Positions 26,701-38,700 of a stretch of DNA of 64,000 nt are shown piece by piece (position 1 is the first letter of the stretch; each line of letters opens with the position of its first letter). The DNA comes from Liolophura sinensis (taxonomy: Eukaryota; Mollusca; Polyplacophora; Chitonida; Chitonidae), in NCBI RefSeq assembly GCF_032854445.1, contig NC_088302.1, positions 52,544,046 to 52,608,045 of the forward strand. The letters are read 5' to 3'. The position numbers were made by a program, and so were the translations under genes. The notes beneath the pieces are model-generated. The model was not told the DNA's origin and searched no databases. It worked only from the letters and a program-made list of their open reading frames with translations.

Positions 26701-29700
26701 CATTCATTATCTGTCTTGTCCTGAGAGTGGACTGGACTGTAATGGTTAAAACAGTTTGGGGCATAAAGTGTGAGTTCAAACCCGGCATTGAGCAGGGAAT
26801 TTGTAGATTCATTCAGTGTCCCTGTCGTTTGTCAGTAACTTGCCTAAAGTCAGTGGTTTACCCCTCACACTCTGGTTTCTCCACCCATAAATCTGACTGG
26901 CGGCGTAAATGACAAATTCTTGAGTGACATAAAATAACAATCAAATAAATAATCAATCGGTCATATTCCATTGTGTTTCAGTTATGGACGAGAGCCTTGT
27001 TTCAGTGACTGGATCAGACTTGAAGAACCTGAAACCAGTGCTGAATGAAGCAGAAGGTTTTTATCAGCTGGGAAATCCCAAGCGCTGCTCTGAGCAGTTC
27101 GTTCTCTCCATCACTATAGCCTATGCTTCCAACCTCTCTCAGGTAGGTTTCGATGAACAGTTGTGTTTGTTGTTCAAATTATGATCCAAAAGACTGAAGT
27201 CATTTTCGTGACGTAATTAAGTCACATTTGCCGCCTCAGGTTGAGGTGTTCAAGCTAGATGATCATCCTGTCAAGGTGGTCTTTTTTTTACAAGCAGCCA
27301 AGGCTGGGGGATAGTCTAGCTTGGACACCGCAACCAAAGACTTAAACTGACTTACACAGTGGTTTCATTGTTTAGCAAGAGTCATTCATTTCATGAAGTT
27401 GCCGTTTTAGAGACTAAAATGGGACAAACTTTTCTAAATATTAAAATTCACTTTAATTAATATGTATGCGACGCACGTGTATAGGGGCTGTAAAACTATG
27501 TTTTTCACTAAAATATCAGTGATATTGGTGTGGTCTGTTATGAAGGTCTTAAGATGCCGTGACACACTACATAGGTTTACCACATTTACTTCGTATTGTC
27601 ATTCATGTTCACATTAACCAATTTAGTAAGTTTTTGGAACAGAGTTCAAAGATACCCAAGTTAACTACGTTAGCCTGAAAGAATCCTTCAAATTTCTATG
27701 TCTATGTAGCCTTAAACACTTTTTACCAGCAGAGTAGCAGAATGATAAATTTTGTGCAGATACATGAAACAGCTCATTTAGAAGCTTCAATAGATATTTT
27801 CTGATTACTGCAAATAACAAATGTGCTTGAAAAAATAAATCCATTAGCTCGTAAAATTTAATCTGCTATGCTGAAAATGGAAACACGTTAACTTTAGTTG
27901 TTTTAAATAGTTGGGACAAAGGGCATTTTGCCCCACATGGCCTTATTGCAAAAAAAATGTGTCAGTACCAAAAAAAAAATATAGTAGGATGGTATGATGA
28001 TGGCCTTACCCAACTTCCCTAAAAGAGTGTAACAGGACCAGCTTTCTAGTGCTTATAAATAAAACAGCCAGTTGTTAAATTGAATCTGCTAAATTAGAAC
28101 ATCGCTTGAACACCTGGTATACGTCACTTTGACACCTGATACGCATTTATTGAACGCTACATTATTTGAACACCCGGTACACATCACTTGAACACCTGTG
28201 ATCCGCTAGCAATGGCCTGTGGCAAACAATGGAGCCAGTGTGTAACTTAATTTAATCACCCAATTTGTAATGAATGTTTAAAAAAGATTGAAATAAAAAA
28301 AAGCCCCCCAATATGCTGATATGGGAATATCATGTAAACCTGTTTGTTTTGTAGTTTAAATATGAGAATTATTGGATATGAAATTTGTCAAGATGGACAT
28401 TTATTTTAATGATGAATTATATTTGGATTCTGAGTAATAATGTGATAATGTGGTTGTTTGTATTTGTAGTTGATCCCTACAACAATGCCACTGCCGGCCA
28501 GTACAAATGGATACTTTTTCTACTATTCCCTATTTGGCAATGATGTGACAAATGAGTCATTCAGTGACCTCCTGAACCCGTCATTCCCAGCAGAGAGAGC
28601 CTCTGTAAGAATACGCAGCTCGGTTGACATGTTACGATCATTCTTCTCAAGTCAACCAGGGGTCCAGGTAGACATCTCTTCCTCTTCTTATCACATAATT
28701 AGTAAAGTTAGCTTGTGCAAGGTGCAAAATGTTGACAAGTTTAAGTGTCATGGACAGGTGAAATTTCCTTGTGATAGGTTGAATGTATAAAATTCTACCT
28801 CTGACTTGTGACAGGTAATAAAAGTTTAAAACACTTCATATCTTGAGATAAAAATGTTAATTGGGTGTTAAAATAACTGGAGAATCAAAATCCATTTTCA
28901 CTGATCGAATTTGCAACTTAGACATGGAAATATGCATAGTCTTTTTCGGCAACATTTCATCGTAACTGGAAGACTCTCATCAGGGGTGATAACTGATGGA
29001 TTTTTAACATGCATGTCAGAGTTATTGCCCATCAAACTTCATTGTAAACGTCAGTGTTTTGTGTGCACAGCGCCATTTAATCGTCTCTTGTTCACAGAAT
29101 TTTTTCATATTGGTATGTTATAACATCTGCATTCCAAAAGCCAGTGAAATGTATCTGTCATCAGATTTGTGACATTGATCAGTGGTGTAACTTAATGTAT
29201 TTTGGGGCCTGCCATCAGAGCACGTAGTAGCCTTAATCTTCTTGCCCACAGCCAATGTTTGACAGAGCCAATTATTACCAACTAAAATGCCTTTAACGGA
29301 ATCAATGACGCAATCAAGGGCAGGCAAAACATATATTATATAAATTGATCTTTCTCCTGTATTGGTCATACTAGCTCAATTAAATTGAACGCTGTGGTCT
29401 GTTGTTTTCAACAATTTCCAATAGTTACCTGTCTCAACATTTAATTGTTGAATTAAAAACCCCAACAGGTCCATTCCACAAGGCACTTGCAGAACGATGT
29501 GGGCATTTAAATTCACTTTGAAATGGCTGCCAATCTCTGTTGTGCATTGAAGAGAATAGGACCTTGATTACCACTCCGTGAGAATAAATCCATTCCAGAG
29601 TCAAAATGTTGTTGAAATTCACAGAAATATGTCCTTCTCCCCCGTCAGAATAAGTTGGTGTTGTCATGTCAAGTCCAGTGATCTTAAATCTCAGAACTGC

Positions 29701-32700
29701 ATGCCAAAAAATACGGAAATCAACCTAACAAAACAGACCACAAAAACAGTCTTAAATGACAACTAACAATGATTTCATTGGTCATCATGGATGTAGAATA
29801 GAAAGAACAATTTGCCGAGTCAGTCGATTCTAAAGATTCCAGTCCAGGCTTGTGGAGGTCATGTGCACAACTGCTTCGTTATCCATGGTTTCTGCCTGTG
29901 ACCTCAACAATCCAAATTTTGGATGCACCCAATGTGTTGTGAGTGCACACGGTGATATTGAAAAGAAAAAAAGTCAGGTTTTCTGCATATAACTAATCTG
30001 AAATTAATTGAAACTTACAGGAGTGATCGAAAAAACCAATATCTTCTCAGTCCACACCAGAAATCTGCATGTGCCGCTCTTTTGGAGTGGATTTAATGGC
30101 CAACTTGGTTCTGCAAAGTGCCCACATTAAGAATTGAGTATCAGAAATTGCTGAAAACAGACCTCAACATTTAATTTAGTTGAACTATGGTTATACAACC
30201 TATTGCGATCAAATCACTCAGGATTTATCACTCAGATGATCATGATCAGAGAACCGTTAGCTTTACATTTGTTTGGATTTTTTGGAGCAAAGTCCGTTAG
30301 AAAACGGGGCACGCCACAAAATTGCAGCTTCTCGTTAGCAACGGATTTTAGGTTAAAAATACGAACTCTCCTACGCTCGGCTTCTCGTACTGGATGTATG
30401 CATTGTGGTTACCATACCACAGGGAACCGAGTCACAGAGGACACAGAAAACTTCTTCACCCATTGTCGAGTTAAGAACAACACGAGTAAAAGTGTTAACA
30501 TGTGACATCCATCAGACATTATGAGTTGGATTTATTTGTAATGGAGAAAATGCTTATCGAGAATAGTGGCTGCTTATAACATGCCAGCAGCGATTTTTGC
30601 CTGCATTTGACATGCACGCAAGCATTAAGTTACACCACTGATTGTTGTGGGGTAATCACAGTGTTAGTAAAGTATGCACCACCAGGACTCCTGTCTGATG
30701 AATTCTTGATAGTTATAGGTTTTAATTCAGCTTTTATGTTACATCACAAAACAATCACTATCTGTGAGCTTGTGTTTTCTTATCTACAGTTCCACCTGTG
30801 CTGTGGTGACCAATCTCTGGGCAGTTGTGAAGTGTCTTTGAACCCACTCCTTAAGAAAGGCAGCACAGAAATCTATATGAAACCAGTCTCCATTGAAGGT
30901 TCATTCCAGGTACAGCGTCAATCCATCCGTATACTCCCATATTAAATGTATGACTGTACATGTATCTGTCATTCTATTTATATGGGGCCTCTGTGGCCCA
31001 CTTGGTTAGCGCGCTATCGCAGCGTAATGACCCAGGAGTCTCTCACCAATGCGGTCGCTGTGAGTTCAAGTCCAGCTTATGCTGGCTTCCTCTCCGGCCG
31101 TACGTGGGAAGCTTGGTCAGCAACCTGCGGATGGTTGTGGGTTTCCCTCGGGCTCTGCCTGGTTTCTACCCACCATAATGCTGGCCACCGTCGTATAAGT
31201 GAAATATTCTTGAGTACGGTATAAAACACCAATCAAATAAATAAATAATCTATTTATATGACAACCCGTTGAATGGTTGTTGCCTTAAAGCACATCACAA
31301 GAGTCCACTTTCTCCTAACTGAGGAGATCAGGAAAATGTGTTTATATCCTTAACTCTGCTCATGCACAGGTTTGACCTATACATGTAACATTGTCAGAGA
31401 AATAGTATTACAGTTAATACAGTTTCTGTCAGAAAGGTTAATATACTGTACATCTTTAGCCAGAAATGGTTTTACTCCCAAACTAATGAAGCTGTGTTAA
31501 AACTAACAGCAAATTGAATTAACATATTACGGTTTTATGAAGTTTAGTTTTCATGCAAATTTCTTTCATTAACAGATTTAAAAGCTCTCACAAAGGATCA
31601 TAATCAGTTGCACTTTACAAACTTTAATACGTAGTCACATTGTCACCTGTAAAGTTTGTGACCAGATCCTTGAAGTTAAGTCTTGATTTAGCCCTGGTTA
31701 AGAATGATTAGTTTGTTTTCAGTATCCTCATATTGATTGTAGTGACTATAAGATAAACAAAAATCAACTCAGTTTTGTCCATTTATCACTCAGGATTGTT
31801 GTCATTGGTGACTCAAACACCCTCCAATTCTGGCGTGTCTGTTCTATTATGTTTAGCTCATACCCCCGAACCGCCTGAAGCAGCAGATGGCCCCAGTTGC
31901 CAGTGACCACGCCCCAGTGCTGGGGGTAGCTATAGTCCTCAGGAAAGAGGACCTGGTAAGCTGGAACTAAACACTTAACATATTACTCATATTGGTATAT
32001 CATGTTCAAATATTATAATGACAATTGTATGGGATGAAGTTAAAAGATAAACCACAGTATGTCTGTGTCAAGATGATAATCTTGTCCAACATATGGATTG
32101 ATTGATTGGTGTTTTAATGTCGTGTTCAGGAATTTTTTTTTTCATCCATATCACAACAGTTAGGCTTATGGGCAGAGGAAACCACGTACCTTCACCGGAT
32201 AATGCAGCTGACACAGAATGAACTTGATTCAAATATGAGAATTCATTGGGCAAGGGACTGATATTCGCAGCAAGCTAGTGCTTTAACCAGCTGAGCTATT
32301 AGTTGGTTGTTTTACTCCATATTCAAGAATATTTCATCTATGCAACGCCTGCCTGCATTTTGATGGGAGAATGCTGGGCCGAGTCATTGAAAAATTGAGG
32401 TCCCTCAAGGATATAAAAGTTTGACAAGATACAAATGCATGTAGGTACATACAACTGTCCAAATTTGTGATGAGAGCTTTCTAGCATGTTGAAAGGTTTC
32501 TGTGAAATGTTGGGAAGATGGGGAAATACTACTACTTTTGTGTAATGTTTGCTGCAGTCTGTTTCTGCAGTGCTTCCCAAAATAAAGACTAGCCTGCCCA
32601 TTGAGTTGGTGGAATAGTTTCTGGGTAAATCCCAGTCTTCACATTTGAATGATCTTCACCTACCTTTGATGTTTTTTTTTTTTAATTTTACGTGTTTATT

Positions 32701-35700
32701 ATCTTTGTAATCTGTCATAATGGATAAAATAGGCTATTTCTCTGTCAGACATTACCCCCAGGCAGTCCTGTGAAGGAGACTCCCCAAACACAAATGTCAA
32801 AGATGACGCAGTCTCCTGAGCAGAGGCATTCCTCTCCTAAACAAAGCCCTGTGTCAAGTCCTAAGGAGAAGACGAAGGCTGTAAGGAGCCCTCCACGACC
32901 TCAGCCCAGAGAAACAGACCAGTACTCAGAGGATAAAACAGAAGATGACCTCAGCAGTTTACAGGGAGGCCTGGATAAAGGTAGATAACTCTTCTGGTGG
33001 CTTCTCGTAAGCTAGCCCCCATTTATTGAAGCTGGCTTCTTACATAGTTTTTTAAAGACTTGTGGAAATTATTTTTTACTATTTTTGGTTTCTCTGTCAT
33101 TTTGTCTGGAATTTAGCAGAAGAGGCTGCCAATGCAAAAGAGAAAAAGAAAATCATAGAACCGACAAACAAGGGAGGTTACCCTAAAGCTCAACCCACTG
33201 GATCAGGTAATGTGAAATGTGTTGTTCATTTATATGCTGATAAATTACAACATTTATACCTTGACATTTTTAATGCTTTTTGATGCTTAATATTTATAGA
33301 ATTTTATGGGCATAAGTGGTTCATTGATTATTTTAAAAGTTTTTGAGTAGATAAGAATGTGTTTACATCATTGATTATTGAAAGTAAAATAATATTTCAT
33401 CTGAAGTGGATTTTGCACAAACTACCTCAGAGTTTTTTTCGAAGACTCTGAACTGGTGGACATTTTGTGTTTTTTAATTTTGAGTGAAATATTAGTACAT
33501 GTACAGTGCTAACTTTCATGAAACGTTTTTTATAAATGCTATTACTTTACCCAGATTACTTCAAGTATAAAAGAAAATTGGGTTATAATTTGATTTGTGA
33601 AAATAGAGCTTGGACATTATTTTGTGTTAAACTTATAAAGGACTATGTAAGAATTGTTGAAACTGACAAAAAAGTTTAAATGATGTTGTTTCATTGCAGG
33701 AGTATCAGTAACGGATTCAGAGAGCACCACCCAGCATCACATCTCCATCCCTCCTCAGTCTCATCACTTCAGCTTCTCTCTAGACTTACGCAGTGTCAAT
33801 AATGTTCAAACAACCCACCCCATCAACATCTTCCTCAGGTAAGGGGGAACACATTACAGGCGAGACTGTTAAACCCTACTGGTTTGTCTGACAACAATGT
33901 ATAAAGATTTGATATGTGTGGAGCATACCAGCTTGGCTCTACTGATATATGACAAGTGCAGCAGTTATTTATGCTATACAGGGACTTTTAAAGCTATATA
34001 TTAAATAATGTACTTAAATCTCGTAAGCATGTATTCTTGCATATTCTCTTCAGTTTGTAGAAATGCTATTTTTTTTTCTCAGATTTTTATCCAAGGTATG
34101 TTTGTTTGGCTTTGTTTTTTTTTTTAATTTCTGATCAAGAGCATTTTGTTTTTGGTCAAAGATTCATGTGATTATTTCAGTTGTCATGTGATCATTTCAG
34201 TGGTCATGTGATCAGTTTAGTATTCATGTGACCATGAAAGCGATTACATCATGTGGTACGACATTTTCGACACATGAAAAAGAACACCAGGTTCAGGTTC
34301 TGCCTGCACTGTAGCACCAGAGGCACCAGAGTTTATTACCCCAAGACCACAACAGGATGTGGTCAATGGATGGAGATGAATGTGAAGAGCATATCAAAGT
34401 TCATTACCATGATTTGTACATGTATACAGGAGCAGGTTTTGTTGGACTATCACGATATAGACTACACATCCATACTAAAGTGGAAAAGGCAGGATATCAT
34501 TGCCACAAGTGGCCACATGAATCTGGATTTCATCAAGTTAATAATTAGAAGCTTTTGACAGAAAAAAGTTTTTTTTAAATGAAAACAAAATTTCTTGGAC
34601 AAAGAAAACAATCTTGGATCAGTATGTATGTTGGGGCTATTAACAAAGCGAAACCAGAAAATTTTATGGCAGCAAAATTTACATACTGGAAAAAATATGT
34701 CTTCTTCTTGAATTCAATGATAGGCCTAATTGTAAATTGTATGTCTAAATTGTTTAGTCAAGGTTTTAAGTTTTGAAAAAAAATATTTTCATTTTGGGCA
34801 TTGTATGTACAGACATGATATGTAAGCCATGTTTGATGGTTTGCTGTGTTTTCTCATCTTGGGGACATATCCCTGTTGAGCTCAGCTTGTGTAAGGCCTA
34901 ATTCCTCCACCTTTTCTCATGTAAAAGAGCAACTTTCAATACAATTTATGCATATTTTTAATTTCATTTTGCGGACAACACAACATTGTTTTTTTGGCCA
35001 AGTTCAGGGCTTCACAAAAAGTATAATTTTATCAGTCTACACAGAATAATGCCGTCAAAGTATCCTTAAATAAACACCTTGCAAACATGTGTAAAAGATG
35101 GAAGAATTACTGTAGTTGTTGCTTACTTGTGAGGTATAGATATCCATTTTGCGGGCACATCCCTGTTTTGCCCAGCATGTGTGCGGCTGTTTTTTTTAGC
35201 TGTCATGTATACAAATCCATTTCATGGAGACATCCCTGTTTTGCTCTTTGTGTATAACTGTTTTCTACTTGTCAGGTATACATTCTCATTTTTTGAGAAT
35301 ATCCCTGTTTTGCCAAGCATATATATTACTGTTTCCTTCTTGTCAGGTATACATACCCATTTTGTGGGCACATTCGTGTTTTGGCTAGAATGCGTATTAT
35401 GCGTTTAATGGTATTTTTCAGGTATACCTACCCATTTTGTGGGTACAGTCGGGTTTTGGCTTCCATGTGTATTCTGCGTTCAGTATTTTTCTGGTATACC
35501 TACCCATTTTGTGGGCACATCTGTGTTTTAGATACTTTGTGTAGTATGCATTTGGTAGTTTTCAAGTATTTTGTGGGTACAGTTGTGTTTTGGCTACCAT
35601 GTGTATTATGCGTTTGGTATTTTTCAGGTATACCTACCCATTTTGTGGGTACAGTCGTGTTTTGGCTACCATGTGTATTATGCGTTTGGTATTTTTCTGG

Positions 35701-38700
35701 TATACCTACCCGTTTTGTGGGCACATCTGTGTTTTGGCTACCACGTGTATTATGTGTGTGGTATTTTTCAGGTATACCTACCCATTTTGTGAGCACATCT
35801 GTGTTTTGGCTACCATGTGTATTATGTATTTGGTATTTTTCTGGTATACCTACCCATTTTGTGTGCACATCTGTGTTTTGGCTACCACGTGTATTATGTG
35901 TTTGGTATTTTTCAGGTATACCTACCCATTTTGTGGGCAAATCTGTGTTTTGGCTACCACGTGTATTATGTGTTTGGTATTTTTCAGGTATACCTACCCA
36001 TTTTGTGTGCACATCTGTGTTTTGGCTACTATGTGTATTATGGGTTTGGTATTTTTCAGGTATACCTACCCATTTTTTGTGCACATCTGTGTTTTGGCTA
36101 CTATGTGTATTATGGGTTTGGTATTTTTCAGGTATACCTACCCATTTTTCGGGAGTGCTGCCCCAATCCTGACTCACCCAGCAGTTGAGGCTAGGAGAGG
36201 CTGTGAGGTATTACTGCCACAATCTCTCTGTGTGTTTGACTTTGCATGTACAACACCACAGCTCCAAGAAACATTCTTGAGGTAGGACACATTTCAAAAA
36301 ACATATCTCAAGAAGATTAAATCCCTGTTCACATAGCAGTCATGTGTGATAGTTTACTGTCCATCAAATGAAGAAAAATAAATTACAAAGGAAAGACTAA
36401 TACAGGCCTTTCGCAAGTTCCATGGTTGCAGGTTCCCTGAGTGGATAATTTTTTGTGTAAAGTTTTGAGCAGTGTTCATGTTATTTTACCTTTGTTCTCA
36501 TTTCTAAGATTGTTAGATACATGTATATCTGATTGCTTTCTCAGGGTGCCCCTGCTGGTGGAATTGTGGCACAGAGACAGACAGCTCTCGAAAGATGTCC
36601 TGCTTGGGGCAGCTCGTCTTCCTTTGGGTAGCCTGCTAACTGCTGAGAAGTCAAGAGTTATGGTCAGTTAATATTCAAACACTTTTTGTAGACAGTTGAT
36701 GTTGCAGTCCAGGTTATGACATGGAATAACTTCCTTCAAATCATTAGTTCTGTTGTTTCCTGCATATTTGCCATGTCAATGCGTGTACCTAAAGTCGGTT
36801 TAGTACATGGGTTGATGACGCAAGCACTGCAAACTAGCCTATCAGTTTAGCTGATGTTGTAATGGAAAATGACTCACCCGAAAAACTGTGTGGCCAAGTT
36901 TTTGCTCTACAAAATTATTTGCAGACAGGGTGAATTTGCATCTAGTGTCTAAATTAACTTTCACTAATGTCACTAAGATGCTGTTTTCAGAAACAGTGTT
37001 TTACCTATTGTTACACATGTGATGAGAACTGTCAGAGAAATAGTCCCGTTTGGTGCATGCATGCAGTTTTTTTCGTTAAAAAGGTCTTTGAATTCCATTT
37101 TTCATTCAGTATTTTTTTCGTAAAAATTGTTTGTAATTAAAATCAAAATCTGCTGAACCTTGGATAGTTTCCTTATCTATAAATACATCTAGCTGTAAAA
37201 CAAATAAAGTTTTAGTATGATCAACAGATCTTAACCGGTATATAAATGTAGATGGATCTGTCATTAGCAGAAGGACGCAGGTTCCTCAGGGTGGAGACAG
37301 GTGCACAGTGACAGGGTACCAGTGACGTCTTCTGATGGGTGAGTAAGTAGGACGTGCATGTAGGCCTAGGATAGTGTTAGTGATGCTGGCTTGCTCTCCG
37401 GCTGTACGAGGGAAGCTACATTTGCGCAGGCGTAATATGTTGCAGATGGTTGTGAGTTTCCCCCAGGCTCTGTCGGTTTCCTCCTATCATAATGCTGGCC
37501 TTCATCGTATAAGTGAAATATTCTTGATTACAGCATAAAACACCAATCAAGTAGATAAATTCTGCTGAATTCCACTAGTAACCAGCTCCCGCTAAATCAT
37601 CATGGTTGAAGGCTACATGTATATAAATCCGAATCTCTCCTTTATTGCAGATCTGTTATTAAACGTTACGGAAATACGTCTGTCAAACTTGATCTTGCAA
37701 GCGAGATATCTTAGCAGTTTTCAACCAATCATGTTCATATGTGCACAGTAGTTTGAGGCCAGTCAGATTTTAGTCAATCTACGTAAGAATATAAGGTTGT
37801 CAAACTGGCGGCCATCTGTTCTCACAAAATTGGCTTGAGGTCATGTCAGTAATGTCATGGTTCTTTCCGTCTGTCCGTCATTGTGTGTATGGGGCCTTGC
37901 AAAACTTGAAAAGTCTGGAATTTAAACTTTTCCAGGCCTTGATTTACAAACAGGCTACTGAACCAACCTTAGTATATACATATATAGTTTTGCTGAGATG
38001 ATCATTGTGACTCTTTTTCAGATCTGTTCTTGCGTTAACTTGCATGTGAACCAGTTTAACAGTTATATCTCTCAAACTATTGAAAGTAAATTCATAAGGT
38101 TTTGCAGAGAAGGTCATCTAAAGCTGCAGGGAATATGTAGGGACGAGTGCTACTGCAGTTCTGCGGCTCATGTTTTAAAAGTGAAAGTTTCTCTTACCCT
38201 AAGTTTTTTTGGCATTTATATTTCTTAGCAAGCCATCAACAGTAGCTGAGGTGACATTTGTTTTGGCTTTGGAGGACTGGGGACCCATCAACAGTGAGCA
38301 AATTGTATTAGTCAATGAGGATTCTGAGGTAAGTCTTTACACACAATGAAAAAAGCAAATAATCTTGACAAATCTGACAGAAATGATCAAGTTTGGAAAC
38401 AGGTTAAATCTGCTGCCTAATGCGACTTGAAAGGCGAAAGAAAGCATTTGTTGTCCAGGTAACTACAGCTATGTTGAAAAACGGTTGTCGGGTGCTCATT
38501 TTCTTATTAATTTTATGATTAAGTAACAATAATATTCTTCCTACATGCCACAGGTGTCACAGAATTGCAGAACATTAAATAGGTAAAAAAGATTTCATTT
38601 ATTAGCTCAAATTACAAAGAAAGAAGAGGTACTGTGAGAGGAAAATCAGATGCTGTCAGTGGCAGTGTCCAGTTTAGTTAAAGGTTTTGGCCAGTCATAG

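Noticed and set aside
30984-31070. tRNA gene
   Set aside because: The box A and box B sequence belongs to the SINE head; the element has a target duplication and many copies in the window.
35381-36172. 263-codon plus-strand frame in a different phase through the same array
   Set aside because: Only the exon 11 phase (35590-36281) has independent support. This phase runs out of the repeat into exon 11 out of frame.
35500-36177. 225-codon minus-strand frame with a regular 24-residue repeat ([14 protein letters not shown]-like)
   Set aside because: It is the antisense reading of the 72-bp array. Any stop-free 72-bp unit keeps a frame open by repetition; it has no start context, splice support or family resemblance.
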